This document shows, piece by piece, positions 51,899 through 58,736 of a stretch of DNA of 58,736 nt. A program made the translations under genes and the position numbers. The notes below the pieces were generated by a model that was not told where the DNA came from, did not search any database, and saw nothing but the letters and a program-made list of their open reading frames with translations. The stretch's first letter is position 1; each line of letters begins with the position of its first letter. Source of the stretch: Jiangella aurantiaca (GTDB taxonomy: Bacteria; Actinomycetota; Actinomycetes; Jiangellales; Jiangellaceae); the NCBI RefSeq assembly GCF_004349105.1, contig NZ_SMLB01000036.1:1-58736 (forward strand), written 5' to 3'.

Positions 51899-52480
51899 TC
51901 ACTCGCCAGCGGTGCCGGATGCCGCCGGTGCCGGGCGGAGGTGCGGTCCTCCGGCGGGTGAGGTGCTTCCCGGGCGGGCGCGGTGGCGGCGGACGGCCTG
52001 GCGGTTGGCGCACCGGGTCGAGCAGTAGCGCTGCCGCCCGTTGCGGGTGACGTCGGCGAAGGCGATCGTGCAGTCGTCGGCGGCGCAGCGGGCCAGCCGG
52101 TGCAGCCCGCGCTGGGTGAGGAACCACGCCAGCCCGAACGCCGTGATCGCCGCGAACTGCCGCTCCGGTGGGACGTCGTCGGGGCGGAAGTGCACGTGCG
52201 GCGGGCCGTTGTGCAGGCTGATCCGCGGGTGCGACGTGCCGCGGGCGAGCAGCCGGTTCAGCGCCTCGATCCGCTCGCCGACGGTCGGCGCGTCGACCAC
52301 GCCGGCCAGCGCGGTCCGCCAGCGCCGCAGCCCGGCCGCGTCCTCCGCGGTCGGTGGCCGCTCCAGCAGCACGTCGTGCTCGGCGGCCAGCCGGGCGACG
52401 TCGGCGGGGGAGTCGATGCGGGCGTTCACCACCGCCGCGGCCAGTAGCGCGCCCTCGTCGCTGTAATGGTTGAAATGCAC
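51899..52480 (-). CDS. CGNR zinc-finger (ABATE domain) regulator
   Basis: This 193-residue protein has an N-terminal ABATE stress-sensing domain (NHYSDEGALLAAAVVNARIDSP...) and a C-terminal CGNR-type zinc finger: CAADDC...RQRYCSTRCANRQAVRRHRAR. In this family the finger binds DNA or RNA. The start is probably the GTG at 52480, which begins VHFNHYSDEG as homologues do; an in-frame start at 52507 is possible. A 10-bp inverted repeat surrounds this start, so the gene is likely autoregulated. It is convergent with the ATPase gene. Confidence 0.85.
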   Translation of the reverse strand: MHFNHYSDEGALLAAAVVNARIDSPADVARLAAEHDVLLERPPTAEDAAGLRRWRTALAGVVDAPTVGERIEALNRLLARGTSHPRISLHNGPPHVHFRPDDVPPERQFAAITAFGLAWFLTQRGLHRLARCAADDCTIAFADVTRNGRQRYCSTRCANRQAVRRHRARPGSTSPAGGPHLRPAPAASGTAGE

Positions 52481-52494
52481 AATGCCATTACAGC
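52460..52494. promoter_or_regulatory. Inverted repeat over the CGNR gene start
   Basis: GCTGTAATGG (52460-52469) and CCATTACAGC (52485-52494) are perfect 10-bp arms with a 15-bp spacer. The GTG of the CGNR gene lies inside, and the mini zinc protein gene starts 12 bp to the right. This suits an operator controlling both divergent genes. An alternative is a hairpin in the mRNA. Confidence 0.55.
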
Positions 52495-52505
52495 ACGGTG
52501 GAGTC

Positions 52506-52661
52506 ATGAGCGAGCGACTCCTCGAAGTGGTCCGGGCCTGCGGCCGGTGCGGTGCCGCCGTGCGGCCGGACCACGTGACGTCATGGCACCGCACCGGTGA
52601 CGGCTTCGTCGGCTACGCGAGGTGCTCCTGCGGCGGCCTCGTCGTCGTCCGCCCGGGCTAG
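52506..52661 (+). CDS. Mini zinc-binding protein, 51 residues
   Basis: This short protein has CGRCG near the N-terminus and CSCGG near the C-terminus with TSWHRTGDGFVGY between, a compact zinc-ribbon pattern. GGTGGAG lies 2-3 nt before the ATG. It is divergent from the CGNR regulator across a shared inverted repeat and its stop overlaps the convergent hydrolase stop by 4 bp. The function is unknown. Confidence 0.7.
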   Translation: MSERLLEVVRACGRCGAAVRPDHVTSWHRTGDGFVGYARCSCGGLVVVRPG

Positions 52662-53581
52662 AGCCGCAGCACGTCGACGGCGGCGCGGGCGGCCCGGCCG
52701 ATCGCGCGGTCGGCCTCCGGCTGCGACCGGGCGGCGACGGTCGACGCGGTGAGTGCCGCGACGGCGATGCGGTCGCCCGTCGACGTCGTCACCATGCCGG
52801 CCTCGTGGCGCAGATTGAGGAACGTGCCGGTCTTGGTGCTGACGGCGACGGAGTCGGCGGCCAGCTCCGACGTCATCCGGTTGCGGTTGACCTGGTAGCC
52901 CAGCAGCTCGCGTAGCCGTGCCGTCGCGGCCGGCACGCTGACGTCGTCGGTCCAGATCCGTTCGACCAGTGACACCAGGCCGGCGGCGGTGCCACTGGTG
53001 GCCGCCGCGACGTCCAGCGTCGGCAGCACGTGCCCGCCGCCGTCGGTGGTGGCGCGCACGGCCAGTTCCAGCGCCAGCACCGGGTCGTCCGGCGCGACCG
53101 CCGCCGCGGCCTCGTAGAGCAGGCGCATCGGGTGCCGCACGACGATCCCCTCACACCCCCAGCCCTGCAGGGTGGCCGTCACCCGCTCCGGCGGGACCAG
53201 CGCGAAGACGGCGTCCGCGGCGGCGTTGTCGCTGACGGACAGCATGAGCAGCAGCAGGTCCTCCAGCGCGATGCGGCTCGGGTGCCGGAACAGCGCGGCG
53301 CCGGTCGGCCCTGGCGTGGTCGTCCCGGGGACGAGGGCGACCGGCTGTGCCGGGTCCAGCTCACCGGCGGCGATGAGGTCGAGCACGACGAGCGCGAGTG
53401 GCAGCTTGCTCACCGACGCCAGCGCGTACGGGACGTGCACGTCGAAGCCGAGGTCCTCGCCGGTGTCGACATTGCGGGCGTACAGCCCGCCCCGCAACCC
53501 GGTGCGGGCCCAGTCGGAGCGGATGTCGTGCGCCGTGCGCACCGCCTCGCCGGAGAAGCCGAACGCGTCGGACGTGGTCAT
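52658..53581 (-). CDS. Class A beta-lactamase-fold serine hydrolase, no signal peptide
   Basis: This 307-residue protein has the serine hydrolase triad of class A enzymes: S56-V-S-K59, S117-D-N119 and K250-T-G. The omega-loop Glu/Asn pair (ExELN) used for deacylation is not recognisable, and no export signal is present. It may therefore be a cytoplasmic esterase, amidase or penicillin binder rather than a resistance enzyme. Its ATG overlaps the LysR stop (ATGA), so regulator and hydrolase are coupled. Confidence 0.85.
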   Translation of the reverse strand: MTTSDAFGFSGEAVRTAHDIRSDWARTGLRGGLYARNVDTGEDLGFDVHVPYALASVSKLPLALVVLDLIAAGELDPAQPVALVPGTTTPGPTGAALFRHPSRIALEDLLLLMLSVSDNAAADAVFALVPPERVTATLQGWGCEGIVVRHPMRLLYEAAAAVAPDDPVLALELAVRATTDGGGHVLPTLDVAAATSGTAAGLVSLVERIWTDDVSVPAATARLRELLGYQVNRNRMTSELAADSVAVSTKTGTFLNLRHEAGMVTTSTGDRIAVAALTASTVAARSQPEADRAIGRAARAAVDVLRL

Positions 53582-54468
53582 CGCGGCTCCTCCGGGTCGG
53601 TGACCAGCCCGGCCGCCCGGGCCAGCGCCGGCAGCACAGCGTCGACCAGCTCGCGCGCGACCCGCGGCCGGCCGGCGACGGCGTACGTGCGGCGCAGCGC
53701 GACGTCGCCGAACGGTCGCCAGCGCAGCCGGTGCGCCGCCGCCCACGCGGGCGTGCACAGGATCGCGTCGCCGTATTCGAGGGCGCAGGTCAGCGCCTCG
53801 GTGTCGGACGTGCCGACGCGCAGCTGGCCGTCCAGCAGGCCGGCCAGCCGGGCCGCGCGGCGGACCGGGTCGCGGACCCAGGGCACGTCGTCCTCGGCGG
53901 CGAGGTGCAGTGCCCGCGGCCGGCCGTCGTCGCCGCCGGAGCGGCGCAACTGGTCCAGGTGCAACCGGCGGCCGCGCAGGTCGTCGGTGGTGGTGGCCGC
54001 GCCGAGCTCCGCGCCGGCCTCCTCCTCGTCCGGTGGACAGGGCAGCAGCGCGACGTCGAGCCGGCCGCGGCGGACGAGGGCGGCCCGCTCGGCGGCCGGG
54101 TGCTCGGCGAAGGTCAGCGTGATGCCGGCCGCGGCGGCCGCGCGGCGGGCCGCGACCAACGCGCGCGGGTCCGGGCCGGCCGGGATGCCGGCACTGAGGC
54201 CCGCGGCGCGCGCGGCGGCGGCCAGCTCGCGGAAGTGCCCGGCCCGGGCGACGAGGTCGGCGGCGTGGGGGAGCAGCGTGCGGCCGGCGTCGGTGAGCTC
54301 GACCTGCCGGGACGTGCGGCGCAGCAGCGTGGTGCCGAGGTCGCGCTCCAGCGCCGCGACGCGCCGGCTGACCACCGGCTGCGGCGTGCCGCAGAGGTCG
54401 GCGCCGCGGGTGAAGCTGCGCGCCTCGGCCACCGCGACGAACGCCTCGAGGTGCCGCAGCAGGTCCAC
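53578..54468 (-). CDS. LysR-family transcriptional regulator
   Basis: This 296-residue LysR protein has an N-terminal helix-turn-helix (LRHLEAFVAVAEARSFTRGADLC, PQPVVSRRVAALERDLG, LLRRTSRQVELTDAG) and a substrate-binding-like domain. The GTG at 54468 was chosen because family members start at this point; the longer frame to 54522 would run through a LysR-like box (ATCCAT and ATGGGTAT, 54479-54497). It is divergent from the exported beta-lactamase gene and coupled to the second hydrolase, the geometry of ampR-ampC. The inducer is unknown. Confidence 0.92.
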   Translation of the reverse strand: MDLLRHLEAFVAVAEARSFTRGADLCGTPQPVVSRRVAALERDLGTTLLRRTSRQVELTDAGRTLLPHAADLVARAGHFRELAAAARAAGLSAGIPAGPDPRALVAARRAAAAAGITLTFAEHPAAERAALVRRGRLDVALLPCPPDEEEAGAELGAATTTDDLRGRRLHLDQLRRSGGDDGRPRALHLAAEDDVPWVRDPVRRAARLAGLLDGQLRVGTSDTEALTCALEYGDAILCTPAWAAAHRLRWRPFGDVALRRTYAVAGRPRVARELVDAVLPALARAAGLVTDPEEPR

Positions 54469-54581
54469 GGGCAGTAACGATACCCATTCGGCATGGATCG
54501 GTGGCGGTTGCGTCTTGGACATCGGCGCGGCCGCCTTGCGACGGTGAGCGGGCTCGTCCGTGCGACCCGAGGAGGAACCCG

Positions 54582-55472
54582 ATGGACCGTCCGCAGCCCA
54601 GCCGCCGCACCCTGCTACGCCTCGGCCTGGCCGTCCCGCTGGCCGCGTCGGCCGGCGTGCTCGGCAGCGGCGCCGCAGGCGCCACGAGCCGGGCCCTGGA
54701 TCCGGCGGTCCGCGAGCTGGAGCGCGCCCACGACGTCACGCTCGGCGTCAGCGCGCGCAACCTCGCGACCGGGGCGTGGCTCGCGCACCGGGCCGGCGGC
54801 CGGTTCCCGATCCTGTCGGTGTTCAAGTCCATCGCGGCGGCCGCCGTGCTGCGCGACCTCGACGAGACGCGCCTGGACCACCGGGTCTGGTACCCTCCGG
54901 CCGACATCCTGCTGAACTCGGCGGTGACGGCCGAGCACCTCGACACCGGCATGACCGTCGCCGAACTGTGCGACGCCGCGATCCGGTACAGCGACAACGC
55001 CGCCGGGAACCTGCTCCTGCGCGAGATCGGCGGGCCGCGCGGGCTGACCGCGTTCGCCCGCTCCATCGGCGACGGCGCCACCCGGCTGGACCGCTGGGAG
55101 ATCGAGCTGAACTCCGCCGAGCCGGGCGACGAGCGCGACACGTCGACGCCCGCGGCGCTGGCCCGGACATTCGCCGGACTGCTCACCGGCGACCTGCTGC
55201 GACCGGCGGACCGGCGCCGGCTGCTGAACTGGATGTTGGCCAACACGACGTCCGGGACGCGGTTCCGGGCCGGGCTGCCGGACGGCTGGCGGCTGGCCGA
55301 CAAGACCGGCGCCGGCGACTACGGCACCAACAACGACGCCGGCGTCGCATGGAACCCGGCCGGCGAGCCGATCGTCATCGTTGCCATGAGCCGCCGTGCG
55401 GAACGGGACGCCGAACGCGTCGACGCCGCGCTGGCCGACGTGGCGCGGCTGGTGGCGCGGCGACTCGGCTGA
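54582..55472 (+). CDS. Exported class A beta-lactamase
   Basis: This 296-residue enzyme has a twin-arginine signal (SRRTLLRLGLAV), S79-V-F-K82, S137-D-N139, the omega loop E173-I-E-L-N177 and K241-T-G. All catalytic residues for beta-lactam hydrolysis are present. GAGGAGGAACCC precedes the ATG at 54582. The gene is divergent from the LysR regulator across about 110 bp and is followed 59 bp later by a penicillin-binding protein, so induction by cell-wall stress is plausible. Confidence 0.94.
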   Translation: MDRPQPSRRTLLRLGLAVPLAASAGVLGSGAAGATSRALDPAVRELERAHDVTLGVSARNLATGAWLAHRAGGRFPILSVFKSIAAAAVLRDLDETRLDHRVWYPPADILLNSAVTAEHLDTGMTVAELCDAAIRYSDNAAGNLLLREIGGPRGLTAFARSIGDGATRLDRWEIELNSAEPGDERDTSTPAALARTFAGLLTGDLLRPADRRRLLNWMLANTTSGTRFRAGLPDGWRLADKTGAGDYGTNNDAGVAWNPAGEPIVIVAMSRRAERDAERVDAALADVARLVARRLG

Positions 55473-55531
55473 CGGCGCGGTACTGCATTGGCGCTAGGGT
55501 GTGCGGGAACGACGCGCAGGAACGGGGAGCG

Positions 55532-57571
55532 ATGATCAGGAAGAACGCGCCGCGGCGGACCCTCGCGGCGGTGGCCGCGGGCTTACTGATGGCGACGGCG
55601 GCGGGCTGCAGCAACGACCCGCCCGACGCGGCGCCCGTCGCCGAGCAGTTGGCTCAGGCGGTGGCCTCCGGCGACTTAGCCGGCGTCCCGCTCGGCGGCA
55701 CCAGCGCCGAGGACGCCACGGCCGCCGTCGAGGCGATGGTCGAGGGCATGGGCGCGGCCACCCGCACGGTCACCGTCGCCGACATCGAGCAGACCGATGA
55801 CGAGGACACCCGGGAGGTCACCCTCGACGTCGGCTGGGATCTCGACGGCTCCGGCGCGGCGGCCGCGCCCGGCACGGAGACCGCCACCGGCACAGCCACG
55901 CCCACGGCGTCGGCCACCTCGGCCGCGAGCGGCACGCCCGACACGCCGGACTGGACCTACCAGACCACCGCGACCATGCGAGTCGCCGAGGACACCGAGG
56001 CCGGCTGGACCGTCGACTGGTCGCCGTCGCTCCTGCACCCGCAGCTCACCGACGGCGCCGCCCTGCGGCTGTCGCGGACACAGGCGCAGCGGGCGGACAT
56101 CCTGGGCGCCGGCGGCGAGGTCATCGTCACCGAGCGGCCGGTCTACCGGGTCGGCATCGACAAGACCCGCGTCGACGCCGCGCTCGCGCCGGAGTCCGCC
56201 ACCGCGCTGGCCGAGGTGGTCGGCGTCGACGCCGCCGGGCTGGCCGAGCGGGTCCAGAACGCGGGGGAGCGGGCGTTCGTCGAGGCCATCACGCTGCGCG
56301 AGGCCGACGCCGCGCCGCTGCTGGACCAGATCGCGGCGATCGAGGGCGCTGTCGCCATCGACGACACGCTGGCGCTGGCGCCGACCCGCGAGTTCGCCCG
56401 GCCGCTCCTCGGCACCGTCGGCGAGGCCACGGCCGAACTGGTCGAGGAGTCCGGCGGGCGCATCGTCGCCGGCGACGTCGTCGGGCTGTCCGGGCTGCAG
56501 GCGCAGTACGACACGCTGCTCGGCGGCACGCCCGGGCTCGCCGTCGAGCTGGTGCCGCCGGAGCCGTCGGCCGACGCCACGGCCGACCCCAGCGCCTCGC
56601 CGGCCGCGGAGGAGCCCGCTCCCGCCGAGCCGGAGGTGCTGTTCGAGCGCGAGCCGGTCGCCGGCACCCCGCTGACCACGACGCTGGACATCGACCTGCA
56701 GACCCGGGCCGAGAGCATCCTCGCCGACGTCGGGCCGGCCAGCGCGATCGTCGCGGTCCAGCCGTCCACCGGCGCGGTCCTGGCCGCCGCCAGCGGGCCG
56801 GGCGGCGAGGGCTACTCGACCGCGACGCTGGGCCAGTACGCGCCCGGCTCGACGTTCAAGGTGGTGACGTCGCTGGCGCTGCTGCGCGCCGGGCTGACTT
56901 CCGACTCCGTCGTCGAGTGCACCCCCGCGGCCTCCGTCGACGGCCGCGCGTTCGAGAACTACAGCGACTACCCGTCCGGCGCGATCGGCGACATCACGCT
57001 GCGCGAAGCGGTGGCGAACTCCTGCAACACCGCCTTCATCAACCAGAACGAGGTCGCCGACCAGGCGTCGCTGGCGCAGGCGGCGGCCTCGCTCGGGCTC
57101 GGTGCCGAGAACGTGAGCGGCGCACCGGCCTTCCTCGGCGAGGTCCCGGCCGAGGCCGATGGCACCGCGCACGCCGCGTCGATGATCGGGCAGGGCGAGG
57201 TGCTGGCGTCGCCGCTGGCCATGGCGACGGTGGCCGCGTCGGTCGCCGCCGGGCACACCGTCGCGCCGACGATGGTGGAGCCGGCGGCCGCCGCACCGGA
57301 GAGCACGCTGACCGCCGACGAGGCCGCGGTGCTGCAGGACCTCATGCGCGCGGTCGTCGAGGAGGGGAGCGGCGAGTTCCTCGGCGACGTCCCCGGCGAT
57401 CCGGTCGGCGCCAAGACCGGCACCGCCGAGTACGGCACCGAGACGCCGCCGCGCACGCACGCCTGGATGATCGCCACGCAGGGCGACCTCGCCGTCGCGG
57501 TGTTCGTCGAGGACGGCGAGTCCGGCTCGCGCACCGCCGGGCCGCTGCTGGAGGAGTTCCTAGGCGGCTGA
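55532..57571 (+). CDS. Lipoprotein penicillin-binding protein (MecA-like transpeptidase)
   Basis: This is a 679-residue class B PBP. A lipobox (ATAAGC) is followed by an NTF2-like MecA N-terminal domain with a Thr/Ala/Pro insert (about residues 108-135), a dimerisation domain, a Pro/Ala/Glu linker (about 345-375) and the transpeptidase. Active motifs are S440-T-F-K443, S497-C-N499 and K628-T-G-T. GGGGAGC precedes the ATG at 55532. MecA-type PBPs tend to have low beta-lactam affinity; with the adjacent beta-lactamase this suggests a resistance or wall-repair module. Confidence 0.93.
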   Translation: MIRKNAPRRTLAAVAAGLLMATAAGCSNDPPDAAPVAEQLAQAVASGDLAGVPLGGTSAEDATAAVEAMVEGMGAATRTVTVADIEQTDDEDTREVTLDVGWDLDGSGAAAAPGTETATGTATPTASATSAASGTPDTPDWTYQTTATMRVAEDTEAGWTVDWSPSLLHPQLTDGAALRLSRTQAQRADILGAGGEVIVTERPVYRVGIDKTRVDAALAPESATALAEVVGVDAAGLAERVQNAGERAFVEAITLREADAAPLLDQIAAIEGAVAIDDTLALAPTREFARPLLGTVGEATAELVEESGGRIVAGDVVGLSGLQAQYDTLLGGTPGLAVELVPPEPSADATADPSASPAAEEPAPAEPEVLFEREPVAGTPLTTTLDIDLQTRAESILADVGPASAIVAVQPSTGAVLAAASGPGGEGYSTATLGQYAPGSTFKVVTSLALLRAGLTSDSVVECTPAASVDGRAFENYSDYPSGAIGDITLREAVANSCNTAFINQNEVADQASLAQAAASLGLGAENVSGAPAFLGEVPAEADGTAHAASMIGQGEVLASPLAMATVAASVAAGHTVAPTMVEPAAAAPESTLTADEAAVLQDLMRAVVEEGSGEFLGDVPGDPVGAKTGTAEYGTETPPRTHAWMIATQGDLAVAVFVEDGESGSRTAGPLLEEFLGG

Positions 57572-58736
57572 GCGCCGGGCGGCGAGGTACGGCCGCAGCT
57601 GGGCGTCCAGGTGTGAGGCGAGGCTGCGGGCGTAGGTCGCGGTGAGGTGGTGGTCGTCGCGCCAGACCACTACGTTGCCGATGACCGCCGGGCACTCGTC
57701 GGTCGGGCAGATCGCCCGGGTGAGGTCGACGAGGTCGACGCCGCCCAGCTCGCGCGCGGCGACCTGCTGCTCGTCGCCGGCCTTCTCGACGGCGTCGGCG
57801 CGTGGCTGGGCGCACTCGGTCAAGCGGTCCGGGTGCGCGCTGACGCACTCGGCCGGGTCCTGGCCGAGCCACGGCGTGTTCTCCAGTACGACCAGCTCGA
57901 CGCCGGCTGCCCGCACCGCCTCCCAGCTCTCCCGCAGCCCGTCGGCCAGCAGGTCGGCGCTGGCGTCGTCGCCCAGCTCGCGGCCGTCCTCCCACACGCG
58001 GTACGAGTTGCTGCCCGAGGTCACCACCAGGTCCGGCTTGTCCGGCCCGGTCAGGCGGTCCAGCAGCGCGTCGTTCCACTCGCGGCACGACGTGTACGGC
58101 ACGCCGGCCGCGGTGGTGATCTCGGCGGAGAAGAACCCGCAGGACGACTTCGTGTAGGTCTCGATCCGCCAGCCGTACCGCTCGCCCAGTACGTCCAGCG
58201 CCGGCTGCCACTGCGCGGCGTGGGAGTCGCCGGCCAGCGCGATGACGCGGTCGGCGTCGAGGTCGCCGTACGCACAGCTGGCGAGGTCGGCGTCCTCGGC
58301 GTTCTGCTGGCAGCCGTCCGGGTAGATGTCCGGGTTGTCCTCGGGGACGTCGATCGGGTCCGGGGTCATCGCCGGCACCTGGTCGACGGGCTCGCCGTCG
58401 GGATCGCCGGTCGGGTCCGGTGCGAGGACGGCGGCACCTGGCGCGGCGTCGGCGGTCGCGTACTCGGGCACCGCCTTGACGGTGACCAGCGCGGCCAGCA
58501 GTGCCGTCGCGGTCGCCGCCACCCCGACGGCGACCGCCCGGCCGGGCCGGACGGCGAGCACGCGAGCATGGTGGATGGGCGCCTCGACCAGCCGGTGGGT
58601 GAGCCAGGCCGGGACGAACGCCGCCGCGACCACCAGCGTGCCCTGCGCCGGCGACAGCGTGCCCCACACCGCGCTGGCCGCCATCAGCAACGGCCAGTGC
58701 CACAGGTACAGCGAGTACGACAGCCCACCCACCCAC
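57560..58736 (-). CDS. OafA-type acyltransferase with SGNH domain (N-terminus outside window)
   Basis: This is the C-terminal part of a membrane acyltransferase that adds acyl groups to cell-surface glycans. The acyltransferase-3 end is visible (LSYSLYLWHWPLL, further helices, THRLVEAPIHH), then a linker and an external SGNH domain with the nucleophile in ALAGDSHAAQW and the Asp/His pair in WRDDHHLT. The GTG at 58732 is internal to the family sequence, so the true start lies beyond the window. Its last 12 bp overlap the convergent PBP gene. Confidence 0.9.
   Translation of the reverse strand, partial: WVGGLSYSLYLWHWPLLMAASAVWGTLSPAQGTLVVAAAFVPAWLTHRLVEAPIHHARVLAVRPGRAVAVGVAATATALLAALVTVKAVPEYATADAAPGAAVLAPDPTGDPDGEPVDQVPAMTPDPIDVPEDNPDIYPDGCQQNAEDADLASCAYGDLDADRVIALAGDSHAAQWQPALDVLGERYGWRIETYTKSSCGFFSAEITTAAGVPYTSCREWNDALLDRLTGPDKPDLVVTSGSNSYRVWEDGRELGDDASADLLADGLRESWEAVRAAGVELVVLENTPWLGQDPAECVSAHPDRLTECAQPRADAVEKAGDEQQVAARELGGVDLVDLTRAICPTDECPAVIGNVVVWRDDHHLTATYARSLASHLDAQLRPYLAARRSAA

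Overview
The window is very GC-rich, densely coded DNA with frequent GTG starts and 4-bp start/stop overlaps (GTGA, ATGA). It carries the cytochrome bcc-aa3 genes (qcrCAB, ctaCDEF) in an order typical of Actinobacteria. As far as I recall, gene content and order resemble the Mycobacterium tuberculosis Rv2182c-Rv2205c neighbourhood: glycerate kinase, HesB-type protein, ctaC, qcrCAB, ctaE, trpD, exonuclease/GIY-YIG fusion, NlpC/P60, SRPBCC and PlsC. The host is an actinobacterium, probably a soil or filamentous type. I cannot name the genus from sequence alone.

Layout. 0-5 kb: glycerate kinase (cut by the window edge), an A-type Fe-S carrier, an AlkZ-like winged-helix protein, and a leftward group of cysteine desulfurase, TusA-like protein and DinB polymerase. 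5-8 kb: ctaC-ctaD-ctaF, closed by a clear terminator. 8-11.5 kb: small genes, an EamA transporter, a DUF4192 protein and an SRPBCC protein. 11.5-15.7 kb: leftward ctaE-qcrC-qcrA-qcrB. 16-23 kb: a receiver-like protein with trpD, an Lrp-type sensor domain, the DEDDh/GIY-YIG nuclease, a zinc-ribbon/NYN pair, and an NlpC/P60 hydrolase.

23-32 kb is the accessory core. Reading leftward it holds a degenerate second cytochrome b, three tandem lipoprotein serpins, and a membrane histidine kinase with a NarL-type regulator. These are followed by a 44-residue membrane peptide gene with a phased GTCAC array and a structured leader upstream of it. Two copies of a ~104-bp element with inverted-repeat ends flank the cytochrome b/SRPBCC segment.

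32-44.5 kb: SRPBCC, ROK glucokinase and EEP hydrolase in overlapping order; an esterase pair; PlsC; a split N-acetylglutaminylglutamine amide (NAGGN) osmolyte locus (M42 peptidase, ngg, asnO) with a DUF885 protein inside it; and a sortase-anchored trypsin-like protease. 44.7-58.7 kb: valS with a possible coupled leader ORF; a PhoB-type two-component system with a candidate operator next to a small exported protein; a CopB-type ATPase behind a CsoR-like operator; a CGNR regulator divergent from a mini zinc protein; a LysR/two-beta-lactamase/penicillin-binding-protein group; and a truncated OafA-type acyltransferase.

Themes are respiration, envelope protease control (serpins, an anchored trypsin, NlpC/P60, PBP and beta-lactamases), and osmotic and copper stress. 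I saw no tRNA, rRNA, CRISPR array, transposase or phage gene.
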